A DNA stretch of 9,926 nt. It comes from Candidatus Daviesbacteria bacterium (GTDB lineage Bacteria > Patescibacteriota > Microgenomatia > Daviesbacterales > UBA10151). How positions within the stretch are numbered: position 1 is the stretch's first letter; every line of letters starts with the position of its first letter. This document shows, in pieces, positions 1 through 7,148 of this stretch. The stretch covers positions 1 through 9,926 of the forward strand of contig JACPKO010000105.1 of assembly GCA_016186985.1 (NCBI GenBank), read 5' to 3'. The notes under the pieces were generated by a model. The model did not search any database. It saw only the letters and a program-made list of their open reading frames with translations, and was not told where the DNA came from. Position numbers and translations under genes: made by a program.

Positions 1-135
1 ATCGGATACTTATCCGAACATTTAGGCTCTAGCGTTGCTATTTCCTTCGGAGCAACTATAGTTTTCCTCTTCGCGACCTACCTCTATTTCACCTTTACCA
101 AATTGGAAAATATCGAATATTCAGCAATTACTTAA
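1..135 (+). CDS. C-terminal end of a membrane protein, possibly an MFS transporter (partial)
   Basis: The frame is open from the first base and stops with TAA at 133-135, giving 44 residues without a start, so the gene begins outside the window. The visible part has a short polar stretch with the pattern GYLSEHLG, then one hydrophobic segment (about residues 13-34, rich in A, I, V, F and Y) and a short charged tail. A G-x-L-S/A-E/D-x-L-G loop followed by a last hydrophobic helix and short tail is common at the C-terminus of major facilitator superfamily transporters. That resemblance is the only basis for the family suggestion. The substrate cannot be told. It points towards the minus-strand cluster, so the 136-306 gap lies between convergent genes. 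Confidence 0.5.
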   Translation: MGYLSEHLGSSVAISFGATIVFLFATYLYFTFTKLENIEYSAIT

Positions 136-187
136 CAGGTGATTAATTTGTTAAAAAAATACTTACCACAATCTGAAGACGAAAACT

Positions 188-250
188 GGTTACAAAGCTC
201 AGCTATAAGCGGAGCTTGCGACGCTTACGTCTTAGCGTAACATTGTAACC
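188..250. repeat. 63-bp palindromic element able to form a three-way junction
   Basis: The ends are a perfect 8-bp inverted repeat: GGTTACAA at 188-195 and TTGTAACC at 243-250. Two further hairpins lie inside. The first pairs AGCTC (196-200) with GAGCT (212-216), and can extend by GC/GC (202-203 with 209-210) around a TATAA loop. The second pairs ACGCT (221-225) with AGCGT (234-238). Together they make a closing stem with two arms. It sits between the convergent ends of the membrane-protein gene and the nucleotidyltransferase gene. It lacks the T-loop and acceptor features of a tRNA, and no long T-run follows it as in an intrinsic terminator. The best reading is a REP- or MITE-like intergenic element, or a structured 3' end. 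Whether it recurs in the genome cannot be seen here. Confidence 0.6.
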
Positions 251-306
251 TCTGTGCTACTACATGACACGCCAAGAATCCCAAGCCGACCAATTTGCAA
301 AACTAT

Positions 307-915
307 TTATAGATTTATCCCTCTTTCCCTCAAATAATCCTTAAACTCATTTATATTCTTAACACCTTTATTTAAAACAGCATTATAAATATCCATACTA
401 AATATCTCCTTTCTAAATTTCGGGCTTTTAAAAACTACTCCTTTAATCTTTAAAATAATTTTCCTTATTTCATCAGTTAATCTATCGGCAACCTCTTGAG
501 TCTTTTGTACCCCTTTTGAATCTTTTTTCAACACAAAATGGATATCAATTTTCCAAACTTTATCATTAGCTCCCAAAAGCTCTCCCGCTTTTAAATCCTT
601 TGAGTAATATTTAACTCCTAAATAAATTCCAGTTGGCCTAATGTTATTAAACCCATCCCTATTATCAATCACTCCAAAATCAATCCTTCTTGAACTTTTT
701 CTAACCAACTTAGCACATATCTCTGCAATAAATTCCATATCCAACTTCTTCATAATCACTTCAATATCAATATCCCTCCAAGTCATCAATCCCAAACTTA
801 AACTTCCAACAATTTTGGGTTCACCAAAATTCTTTAGCAATTCCATTAATTGAAGTTTCTCTAAAACTTTATACGCATCTTTTTGAAGCTGATTCTGCTG
901 TTTTATTAAATTCAT
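307..915 (-). CDS. Small nucleotidyltransferase-fold protein (DNA polymerase beta superfamily)
   Basis: The product has 202 residues. Residues 37-50 read G-S, then about nine residues, then D-I-D (D48, D50). This is the G-S...D-x-D signature of the polymerase-beta-type nucleotidyltransferase fold, and D124 in the strand KIDIHFV is a good candidate for the third metal-binding acid. The active site therefore looks intact. The N-terminus is helical; the C-terminal 60 residues are charged and Lys-rich. Substrate and role are unknown: candidates are a stand-alone nucleotidyltransferase, an antibiotic-adenylyltransferase-like enzyme or the MNT half of a HEPN/MNT pair, but no HEPN partner is next to it. 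The ATG overlaps the lepA stop by one base (TAATG), so translation is probably coupled to lepA. The gene is visibly more AT-rich than lepA (22-37% GC in four 60-base lines I counted, against 45-53% in two lepA lines), which hints at later acquisition. Confidence 0.65.
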   Translation of the reverse strand: MNLIKQQNQLQKDAYKVLEKLQLMELLKNFGEPKIVGSLSLGLMTWRDIDIEVIMKKLDMEFIAEICAKLVRKSSRRIDFGVIDNRDGFNNIRPTGIYLGVKYYSKDLKAGELLGANDKVWKIDIHFVLKKDSKGVQKTQEVADRLTDEIRKIILKIKGVVFKSPKFRKEIFSMDIYNAVLNKGVKNINEFKDYLRERGINL

Positions 916-2675
916 TAGCTTGTAAGTATACTTAAAAATGCCTCCTGGGGGATTTCGACGCGGCCGACCATTTTCATTTTTGCCTTACCCTTTTTCTGTT
1001 TATCCAAAAGCTTGTCCTTGCGCGTTCTGTCTCCTCCATAAAGCCCTGCTGTAACATCTTTCCTAAAAGGGGAAATTGTTTCCCGGGCAATAACCGTGCC
1101 TCCTATTGCAGCCTGCAGAGCTATGGCAAAGTTTTGTCTGGGTAAAACATCTTTTAGTTTACTGATAAGTTTCCGTCCTGCGGATTCAGCCCTTGAACGC
1201 ACTGTTATAAAAGCCAGTGCGTCAACTTTTTCGCCCCCAACTAAGATATCAACTTTGGCCGCTTCAACACTCCGGAAGTCTATAAAATCCCAGTCTAAGG
1301 AGGCATAGCCTGAAGAAATAGATTTTAATTTATCATAAAAGTCCGTGATCATATCGGAGAGAGGCATCTCATAAATTAGTTCAACTTGCATTCCATAATG
1401 GATCATATTTACAAATTTCCCCCTTTTATCCTGAACCAGTTCCATAACTTTTCCGATATATTCCTGCGGGCAAAAGATCTGAAGCTTTATCCACGGCTCC
1501 TGAATATCTTTGGTTTGGGATAAGTCCAAGTCTGCCGGATTATGAATTATCTCACCGTTGACCAGATATTCAACCGAGGGCGCGGTTGCCAAAAGGTCAA
1601 CCCCAAACTCCCCTGACAAACGTTCCTGAACTACTTCTGCATGCAGTAGCCCCAAAAATCCGCAGCGGAATCCCGAACCTAAAGCCGCGGATTGCTCCAT
1701 CTCATAAGAAAAAGCCGGGTCGTTTAATTTAAACTTGGATAGTGCTTCTTTTAGCTCGAAGTACTCACTTGAATCAATCGGGTAAAGCCCGACATAAACC
1801 ATTGGTTTGACCATTTTATAGCCAGGTAATTGATCGACATCATTAAAATCCGTGGCAATTGTATCCCCAACATGAACTAAGTCTGATTGTTTAATACCGG
1901 TTGCAATATAACCAATTTCTCCGGCTTCTAAGGTTTCAGATAAAGTAAGTTGTGGACCAAAAAAGCCTTTTTCTAAAACTTGACCTATGGCACCGGTCCC
2001 TAAAAAAACGATCTCAGTTTGGTCTGGTGGGACTTTTCCCTCAACAATCCTGACCTGGGCCACCACTCCTTTGTAAGTATCAAAGAACGAGTCAAATATT
2101 AAGGCTTTCAAAGGTTTTTCCGTATCCTGTTTAGGAGGCGGAATCCTTTCAATAACGGCTTTTAATATTTCTTCAATTCCGATTCCTGATTTGCCTGAAG
2201 CCAGGATAATTTCGGATTCTAAAAATCCAAACGTATCGGAAAGTTGCTTCTTATACTTTTCAACGTCTGCGTTTGACAAATCTATTTTGTTTAAAACAGG
2301 AATAAGGGTTAGGTTTTGCTCTAGCGCCGCCAGTCCATGAGATAAGGTCTGTGCCTGTATGCCCTGGGTTGCATCTACTAAAATTACAGCCCCTTCAACA
2401 GCTGCCAACGCCCTTGACACCTCGTAAGAAAAATCAACATGGCCGGGAGTATCGATAAGGTTTAGCGTATAGGGTATAGCGTTAAGGGTATAGTTTAAGC
2501 GCACTGGGGCAAGCTTTATTGTTATGCCTCGCTCACGCTCAAGAGCAAGGCTGTCCAAAAGCTGCTCCTGCATTTTATCCTTAGCAACTGTGCCCGTTAT
2601 TTCGATTAAACGGTCAGCCAGTGTTGATTTCCCGTGATCCACATGGGCGATGATACTAAAATTACGGATATTCAT
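915..2675 (-). CDS. lepA: Elongation factor 4 (LepA), ribosome-associated GTPase
   Basis: The product has 586 residues, close to the roughly 600 usual for LepA, so it is full length. G motifs are all present: AHVDHGKS near residue 10 (P-loop), RERGITIK (switch I), DTPGHVDF (G3) and NKID (G4). The C-terminal LepA-specific domain is clear, with the YGGD-x-TRK-x-KLL-x-KQK-x-GK block and the final VEIPQEAFL. LepA is a translational GTPase that acts on the ribosome, proposed in elongation back-translocation and in initiation/assembly. The ATG start at 2675 is fixed by the conserved MNIRNFSIIAHVDHGKS beginning. It lies 20 bp downstream of murJ, with no Shine-Dalgarno sequence visible. The downstream nucleotidyltransferase starts on its stop codon. 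Confidence 0.97.
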   Translation of the reverse strand: MNIRNFSIIAHVDHGKSTLADRLIEITGTVAKDKMQEQLLDSLALERERGITIKLAPVRLNYTLNAIPYTLNLIDTPGHVDFSYEVSRALAAVEGAVILVDATQGIQAQTLSHGLAALEQNLTLIPVLNKIDLSNADVEKYKKQLSDTFGFLESEIILASGKSGIGIEEILKAVIERIPPPKQDTEKPLKALIFDSFFDTYKGVVAQVRIVEGKVPPDQTEIVFLGTGAIGQVLEKGFFGPQLTLSETLEAGEIGYIATGIKQSDLVHVGDTIATDFNDVDQLPGYKMVKPMVYVGLYPIDSSEYFELKEALSKFKLNDPAFSYEMEQSAALGSGFRCGFLGLLHAEVVQERLSGEFGVDLLATAPSVEYLVNGEIIHNPADLDLSQTKDIQEPWIKLQIFCPQEYIGKVMELVQDKRGKFVNMIHYGMQVELIYEMPLSDMITDFYDKLKSISSGYASLDWDFIDFRSVEAAKVDILVGGEKVDALAFITVRSRAESAGRKLISKLKDVLPRQNFAIALQAAIGGTVIARETISPFRKDVTAGLYGGDRTRKDKLLDKQKKGKAKMKMVGRVEIPQEAFLSILTS

Positions 2676-2695
2676 GCGGAGTATTGTAGTTTATG

Positions 2696-4336
2696 CTAGC
2701 TAAAACTGCCAGTATCCTTGGGTAATTCTTCTGATTTCAGATCGATTTTTGTGCGTCCGATTTTTTTAATCAATTCTATAAAGGTAGTTAGCTCGCGGAC
2801 ATCCAGTAACCAGACTAATAGTACATATATAGACAAGCCAAAACCTGAAGCAATTCCCGTAAGCATAATCAAATTAACAGTCCGTGTTGTGTCAAATATT
2901 AATTGATCTAAAGCTTTCATAGGAATATATAAAGCAAATGCAGCAGCCACCGCTGCTATTAACATTTTTGTGGCAGGAATGATTAATTCTGAATTTTTAA
3001 AGCCGTTAAGTTTCCGGCTTAAAAAGTATGCCAATAAAATCGTGCCGATAATAATCGATATCGAAAATGCCAAACCGATTGCCCAAACCCCTAACCCTAT
3101 TCCTAAAACAAACAAAAAGCTTAGCGTGATATTTAAGCTAATACTTATTAGGGAAACAATAACCGGTGTTTTTGTATCTTTCATTGCGTAAAACCCCCGT
3201 ACTAAGAGCAGAACAACAGATTGGGCAGATAAACCGATGGCAAAAAAAGCTACTGTCTTGCCTGTCAAAACAGTATCTTCCCAGGAAAATAGGTCCGCCC
3301 CGAAAACCAGCCGGACCACTGGTATGCGTAAAACTATTAAAATAGCTGCTGCTGGAAGTGTAAGAAACAAAATCTGGTGCATGGTTGTGAGAAGTGTTGA
3401 TTTAAAAGCAACTAGGTCATCTTTTGAATATTCTTTTGATAAAACAGGCAGGGCTGCCTGGGCAATGGTTGCCCCAAAAAGCCCGATCGGTACTGCGAAT
3501 AGGTGGGTTGCAAAAGTTAACAAAGTAACTGAAGAATAAGTCAAAAGCGACGCCAGCGCCACACCGACTGCTTCATTTATTTGTTCAGCGATTAATCCAA
3601 AATTACGGATACTCATTAACCGGAAGACTTCTTTAACCCCGCTGTTTAAAAAATCAAAAGTAAGCTGATACTTAAATCCTAGAGACTTGATGAATGGGAC
3701 TTGGACTAAAACATGCAGAGCTGCACCTAATACCACCCCTAAGCCTAAACCGGTTATCCCAAAAATTGGTGTCAGGAAAATAATCCCTATGATAATCCCT
3801 AAGTTATAAAAAATTGGGGCCAAAGCTGGAATAATAAAACGCTGATAAGTGTGCGCAATTCCGAAAAAGAATGTTCCTACAACTAAAAACATCTGGGCAA
3901 TTAAAATAATCTGTGTTATGCGGTCGGTCAGAATTTTTTGCTCTCCAGAAAACCCAGGCACAATTAACGAATTTAGCGGACCTACGAAAATTGCAGATAA
4001 AATTACAACCAGCCCAAAAACAAGCAGAGATAAGTTAAGGATGCTTGAGGCAAATTTAAATGCTTCTATCTCACCTTTTTTATGAAGGATCTCTGTAAAT
4101 ACTGGTATAAAAGCCACTGACAAAGACCCGAAAATTAAGATCTGAAAGAGTAAATCCGGCAGCCTGAAAGCTGCAAAAAATACCGCAGCCTCTGAAGTAT
4201 CAAAATTTTGCACAAGAAGCCTGTCCCTTATTAGCCCCAAAAACCTTGAGGCAAAAACAGCCACCATTAAAACTGTCGCACCGGATAAAATACTGCTTTG
4301 CCTTAAAGCCAACAAATTGAGTAAGGACTTAACCAT
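2696..4336 (-). CDS. murJ: Lipid II flippase MurJ (MviN family)
   Basis: The product has 546 residues, almost wholly hydrophobic, with about 14 predicted membrane segments. The N-terminal family signature is clear: SRFLGLIRDRLLV, followed by FFAAFRLPDLLFQ and SVAFIPVFTE. The arginines in SRFLGLIRD and AFRLPD lie where MurJ has its essential cavity arginines. The middle block AVPIGLFGATIAQAALPVLSKEY is also typical. MurJ moves lipid-linked peptidoglycan precursor across the inner membrane, so this cell probably makes peptidoglycan; the LCP gene in the same window agrees. The ATG start at 4336 places the signature at the normal distance from the N-terminus. It appears to be the first gene of a murJ-lepA-nucleotidyltransferase transcription unit, divergent from rpsT. 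Confidence 0.95.
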   Translation of the reverse strand: MVKSLLNLLALRQSSILSGATVLMVAVFASRFLGLIRDRLLVQNFDTSEAAVFFAAFRLPDLLFQILIFGSLSVAFIPVFTEILHKKGEIEAFKFASSILNLSLLVFGLVVILSAIFVGPLNSLIVPGFSGEQKILTDRITQIILIAQMFLVVGTFFFGIAHTYQRFIIPALAPIFYNLGIIIGIIFLTPIFGITGLGLGVVLGAALHVLVQVPFIKSLGFKYQLTFDFLNSGVKEVFRLMSIRNFGLIAEQINEAVGVALASLLTYSSVTLLTFATHLFAVPIGLFGATIAQAALPVLSKEYSKDDLVAFKSTLLTTMHQILFLTLPAAAILIVLRIPVVRLVFGADLFSWEDTVLTGKTVAFFAIGLSAQSVVLLLVRGFYAMKDTKTPVIVSLISISLNITLSFLFVLGIGLGVWAIGLAFSISIIIGTILLAYFLSRKLNGFKNSELIIPATKMLIAAVAAAFALYIPMKALDQLIFDTTRTVNLIMLTGIASGFGLSIYVLLVWLLDVRELTTFIELIKKIGRTKIDLKSEELPKDTGSFS

Positions 4337-4344
4337 TACATTAC

Positions 4345-4373
4345 ATATTAAAGTTTATTTGGGATTAAGACCA
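4345..4373 (-). promoter_or_regulatory. Possible murJ promoter just upstream of the start codon
   Basis: On the minus strand TGGTCT (4373-4368) and TAATAT (4350-4345) are 17 bp apart. The -35 box matches consensus at three of six positions and the -10 box at four, so this is weak alone. Its position, with the -10 box ending 8 bases before the ATG, matches the arrangement at the two better promoters of this region and would give an mRNA with almost no leader. Confidence 0.35.
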
Positions 4374-4397
4374 GACAGTATTTTAGCTGAAGCAGGC

Positions 4398-4427
4398 TTG
4401 CCTTTGAAGCTAAACTTGTGTTACTAT
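4398..4427 (+). promoter_or_regulatory. rpsT promoter with extended -10, positioned for a leaderless mRNA
   Basis: TTGCCT (4398-4403) and TACTAT (4422-4427) are separated by 18 bp, and TG at 4419-4420 makes an extended -10 (TGTTACTAT). Transcription normally starts about 7 bases after the -10 box, around 4433-4435, which is the ATG of rpsT at 4435. There is no Shine-Dalgarno sequence in the short CCCCAC stretch before the ATG. Confidence 0.6.
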
Positions 4428-4434
4428 TCCCCAC

Positions 4435-4671
4435 ATGCCGTTACTTAAACAAGCCAGAAAAAAAATGCGCCATGATAAAAAGCGCACAAGTGCAAATTCG
4501 CAAAAGAAAATCGCTCTAAAAAAACTGGTTAAACAAATGCGTAAGGGTCCAAATACTAAAAACTTAACCCCTGTTTATAGTGCACTGGACAAAGCGGTAA
4601 AAACTAATTTAATCAAGAAAAACAAAGCCAACAGGCTTAAAAGCAGATTATCAAAGGCTCTGGCTAAATAG
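4435..4671 (+). CDS. rpsT: 30S ribosomal protein S20
   Basis: The product has 78 residues, of which roughly a third are Lys or Arg, which suits S20, an all-helical protein that binds 16S rRNA near the bottom of the 30S body. The family pattern can be followed: basic start MPLLKQARKKMR, RTSANSQKK, and near the end the KNKANRLKSRLSKAL block that corresponds to the conserved H/K-K-N-x-A-x-R-x-KSRL motif. It is shorter than the roughly 87 residues usual in other bacteria; small ribosomal proteins are common in Candidate Phyla Radiation genomes. It starts its own plus-strand unit, divergent from murJ, with a promoter set directly against the ATG. Confidence 0.9.
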   Translation: MPLLKQARKKMRHDKKRTSANSQKKIALKKLVKQMRKGPNTKNLTPVYSALDKAVKTNLIKKNKANRLKSRLSKALAK

Positions 4672-4702
4672 TCTCTCTTTCCTCAAATTTAAGTTATATC
4701 AG

Positions 4703-4731
4703 GTGACAGACCCGGCCAAAAAAAGTAGAAT
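4703..4731 (+). promoter_or_regulatory. Promoter of the pilus-like cassette, positioned for a leaderless mRNA
   Basis: GTGACA (4703-4708) and TAGAAT (4726-4731) are exactly 17 bp apart; each hexamer matches the sigma-70-type consensus at five of six positions. The predicted start of transcription, about 7 bases after the -10 box, falls at 4738, the first base of the ATG. The spacer carries an A-tract (4718-4724). Confidence 0.65.
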
Positions 4732-4737
4732 ATTATT

Positions 4738-5310
4738 ATGTCAGATTCTGCCCAAAGCCAGAGACTCAGGATTAAATTAAACTTACTCCACCCAAAAGAA
4801 TTGCAGATGAAGCTGCCTGAAAGGTTTTTAAAGTGGTTAATTTCTTATGGCCGGTTTATAGTTATATTTGTAGAGATTATTGTTGTTGCCGCATTCTTAT
4901 CACGTTTCAAGTACGATGCAGACTTAGACGAACTGAAAAGGAAAATTAACCAGGATCTACCTTATGTTGAAGGACTTTCAACAGATGAGGCTCTGATTGA
5001 ACAGACTCAAAACAGGCTCGCTCTTATTGATAAAACTTATCTTGCTTCCGACCTCTGGCAGGAAACTATAGTCAACCTATCATCGCTCACGCCCTCATCT
5101 ATTCAATTCAGAGGATTAACTTTAGAGGAAAAGGACGAAAAAAATATAGCCTTTCGGATTAATGGCTCTACTATTTCTAATACTGATTTGGGAGTATTTT
5201 TAAATAATTTACGAACTCAGGATTATCTCCGCGACATTAATTTGACTAACATTGGTTTTGAGGATGACCAGATTTTATTTACAGTAACAGGAACAAATCT
5301 TTCATTATGA
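4738..5310 (+). CDS. PilN-like type IV pilus inner-membrane assembly protein
   Basis: The product has 190 residues. A short cytoplasmic N-terminus carries RIKLNLLHPKE (residues 11-21), which resembles the conserved I-N-L-L-P motif by which PilN binds the actin-like protein PilM. A single membrane segment follows (about 38-55), then a charged, probably coiled-coil stretch (59-105), and a C-terminal ferredoxin-like region (about 110-190). This order, size and the PilO-like protein directly downstream identify it as PilN-like, although overall sequence similarity to known PilN looks low. PilN with PilO forms the inner-membrane alignment platform of type IV pili and related type II secretion systems. 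No pilM, pilQ, ATPase or pilin gene is in the window. The start overlaps nothing, and a strong promoter ends just before it. Confidence 0.72.
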   Translation: MSDSAQSQRLRIKLNLLHPKELQMKLPERFLKWLISYGRFIVIFVEIIVVAAFLSRFKYDADLDELKRKINQDLPYVEGLSTDEALIEQTQNRLALIDKTYLASDLWQETIVNLSSLTPSSIQFRGLTLEEKDEKNIAFRINGSTISNTDLGVFLNNLRTQDYLRDINLTNIGFEDDQILFTVTGTNLSL

Positions 5311-5909
5311 ATCCAAAAACATCAAGGTATTACACATATATTCGGCCTGCGCTGCGAAGTAAATTTGCCCGAACATATAGCCCTCTAATTTTTAGTTTGA
5401 TCACAATAGCAATATTTTCTTATTACGCAATCCGCCCGACAGTCACCACTATCTTGTCGCTTCAAAAAAGTATTGATGAACAAACATCAATATTAAACAG
5501 GCTGCAGGAAAAAGTCAGGAGTTTATCTGCAGGTAAGCAAAACTACGAAGGCATCGATCAGGATATAAGGGCTAAGCTCGCAAACTTAATTCCCAACAGT
5601 CCGGAGCTCCCCCAGCTTATAAACAGCGTTAACTATATTGCCCGGCAGTCTGAAGCTTCAATCTCAGGAGTGCAGTTTCAAACGGTTAAGCTGGAGAATA
5701 AAAAAAACCTCTTAAACAGAGACGCACCTATAACCCCTGTGGATTTTACTTTAATCGCCCAGGGAAGCTACGCGAACTTAATGCGCCTTTTAACGCAAAT
5801 CAAAAGAATAGACAGACTAATCAGTATTACTTCGATAAATTTTGCCCAGCCTTCGGATGCTGATTTAATTATGTCAGTCAACGCCAGAGCGTATTATTTG
5901 AAAAATTAA
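5307..5909 (+). CDS. PilO-like type IV pilus inner-membrane assembly protein
   Basis: The product has 200 residues and starts with a 4-base ATGA overlap with the PilN-like gene, so the two are translationally linked. It has a basic N-terminus, one membrane segment (about 27-44), a coiled coil (about 48-75), and a periplasmic ferredoxin-like region beginning at IPNSPELPQLINSV (95-108). The phrase of prolines and leucines followed by an I-x-x-I-A-x-x-S-x-x-S-I-S-G-V-Q strand-helix pattern is typical of PilO. PilO pairs with PilN in the membrane platform that links the cytoplasmic motor to the outer parts of the pilus. It is on the order of the usual 200-210 residues for PilO, so probably complete. 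Confidence 0.72.
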   Translation: MNPKTSRYYTYIRPALRSKFARTYSPLIFSLITIAIFSYYAIRPTVTTILSLQKSIDEQTSILNRLQEKVRSLSAGKQNYEGIDQDIRAKLANLIPNSPELPQLINSVNYIARQSEASISGVQFQTVKLENKKNLLNRDAPITPVDFTLIAQGSYANLMRLLTQIKRIDRLISITSINFAQPSDADLIMSVNARAYYLKN

Positions 5910-5910
5910 C

Positions 5911-6204
5911 ATGACCGGAAAGCAATTTGCTATTATCGCAACTATTACTTTTATAGTTGGTATGATTTGGTTGGTATCTGATATAATTTTTAACACCAAG
6001 CCAAGCATTCCCTCAAATCCACAGCTTGAAACTTTACTTAAACCTATTAATCCAAATTATAATCCGCGGGTTTTGGAAGTAATTGATCGGGAAGTAATTG
6101 ATCCTCATCTTGTTCAATCGGCATCCGAAAATTCACCTCAAGCCTCATCTCCAAATGCAGCGCAAACAGAAATTTCAACCCAGTCCGGCCAAACAAGAAG
6201 ATGA
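5911..6204 (+). CDS. Small single-pass membrane protein of the pilus-like cassette
   Basis: The product has 97 residues and I do not recognise its family. One hydrophobic segment (about residues 7-27) follows a very short N-terminus. The rest has a proline- and asparagine-rich stretch (31-52), then L-EVIDREVID-PHL (54-68), and ends in a Ser/Gln/Ala/Asn-rich tail that is probably disordered and exported. By position after PilN and PilO it could play the part of PilP, but it lacks a lipoprotein cysteine and a recognisable PilP beta domain. The 14-base tandem repeat inside it makes the EVID/EVID pair. It starts one base after the PilO-like stop and overlaps the next gene by four bases (ATGA), so it is firmly part of the operon. 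Confidence 0.6.
   Translation: MTGKQFAIIATITFIVGMIWLVSDIIFNTKPSIPSNPQLETLLKPINPNYNPRVLEVIDREVIDPHLVQSASENSPQASSPNAAQTEISTQSGQTRR
6075..6103 (+). repeat. 14-bp direct repeat inside the small membrane-protein gene
   Basis: GGAAGTAATTGATC occurs at 6075-6088 and again at 6090-6103, a 15-base period that keeps the reading frame and gives the peptide EVID twice. It looks like a recent in-frame tandem duplication. Confidence 0.75.
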
Positions 6205-7148
6205 AAATACCAACATTGATCGGTATAGCTTTAATAATTGCTTTAATTGGTTCACTGGGTTATTGGTTATTGTATGGGGGCAATATAATAGAGCAATCCA
6301 ATTTTAAGGTAAGTGACTTACAAACCCTAAATATCTCAAACAATACTGCAACCGTAGTCTGGCAGACTAATCTTCCCGTTCTCGGGCATGTTCTATACGG
6401 AGAATCTGAAAATTTAAACCTAAAATCTTCCGACAACAGGGATATAAAAAATCCTGCCCCCAGATTTACACATTTTGTGACTCTAAAGAATTTAAAACCA
6501 AATACGCGCTATTTTTATAAAATTGTAAATAATTCCCAAAGTTACCCGGAAAAATCCCTGGAATTTACAACAGCAAATTTGAGAGATCCGGATGAGTTAA
6601 ACTTCTCTTTTATTAAACCCGTAAAAGGAACAATTTTAAACACAAACCTAAATCCAATCGATGAGTCTTTAATATTTTTTAGTATTCCCGGAGCCCAAGA
6701 TTTAGCAACGTTTTCTTCAACAGCAGGAAATTTTATAATGCCTCTTAAGCTGGTTTTAGATAAAGATTTGAAAAAGGTTTATAACATTCCTGATGGAACT
6801 CCGGCCTCAATCACTGTTAAAAAACAGGGTCTTGAGTCTAAGGTTCAAATTATAATTTCGGACTCCACTGTTAATTTACCTCCCGTAACGATCGGAACAT
6901 CGCTGGATTTATCAAAATATGCAAAACCGTCTATCAGTACAATCCTGATTAGATCAAAACGGCAGACTAGTTTTGACTTTAACGGAGACGGAAAAATTAA
7001 TTCTTTGGATCTGGCTATCCTGCGGGAGAAAGCAGCTAAAAGAAATCTTCCCAGACCTGACGACCTGGAAAGATTTGACATTACCTCCGATGGTGCTATA
7101 ACACAAGAGGATGTTGATGTTTTTTCCAAATCACTGGTTAGAAATTAA
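6201..7148 (+). CDS. Membrane-anchored fibronectin-like/dockerin-type protein
   Basis: The product has 315 residues. A hydrophobic segment (about 5-24) with few flanking charges works as a signal anchor, so the rest should be outside the membrane. Residues about 38-125 look like a fibronectin type III or purple-acid-phosphatase N-terminal beta domain (TATVVWQTN, LKPNTRYFYKI). Residues about 135-232 form a second beta-rich region, possibly carboxypeptidase-regulatory-like. The C-terminus carries two EF-hand-type calcium loops typical of dockerin repeats: D259-x-N-x-D263-x-K-I-N-x-x-D270 and D293-x-T-x-D297-x-A-I-T-x-x-D304. Dockerins bind cohesin domains; no cohesin is in the window. As the last gene of the PilN/PilO cassette it is likely to join the pilus platform to a surface partner. 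No catalytic residues are evident. Confidence 0.7.
   Translation: MKIPTLIGIALIIALIGSLGYWLLYGGNIIEQSNFKVSDLQTLNISNNTATVVWQTNLPVLGHVLYGESENLNLKSSDNRDIKNPAPRFTHFVTLKNLKPNTRYFYKIVNNSQSYPEKSLEFTTANLRDPDELNFSFIKPVKGTILNTNLNPIDESLIFFSIPGAQDLATFSSTAGNFIMPLKLVLDKDLKKVYNIPDGTPASITVKKQGLESKVQIIISDSTVNLPPVTIGTSLDLSKYAKPSISTILIRSKRQTSFDFNGDGKINSLDLAILREKAAKRNLPRPDDLERFDITSDGAITQEDVDVFSKSLVRN

Noticed and set aside
139..240. A 33-codon frame starting with GTG right after the membrane-protein stop
   Set aside because: Its second half is simply the palindromic element read through, it has no ribosome-binding site, and the peptide has no recognisable pattern.
188..250. A tRNA gene, because of the cloverleaf-like folding
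   Set aside because: It has no anticodon arm of seven-base loop, no GGTTCRA T-loop and is too short for a tRNA.
264..344. A 26-codon plus-strand frame starting MTRQESQADQFAKL
   Set aside because: It overlaps the well-supported nucleotidyltransferase gene on the other strand and lacks a promoter or family match. It could be a gene remnant beside the palindrome, but this cannot be shown.
3237..3539. A 100-codon plus-strand frame opposite murJ
   Set aside because: It is antisense to conserved MurJ membrane segments and shows no family features.
4672..4702. A terminator after rpsT
   Set aside because: The stretch is pyrimidine-rich but I find no stem of useful length followed by a T-run. Readthrough into the pilus-like cassette remains possible.
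6098..6307. A 69-codon plus-strand frame across the junction of the third and fourth cassette genes
   Set aside because: It lies in another frame over two coherent membrane-protein genes that overlap by ATGA, so it is a shadow.
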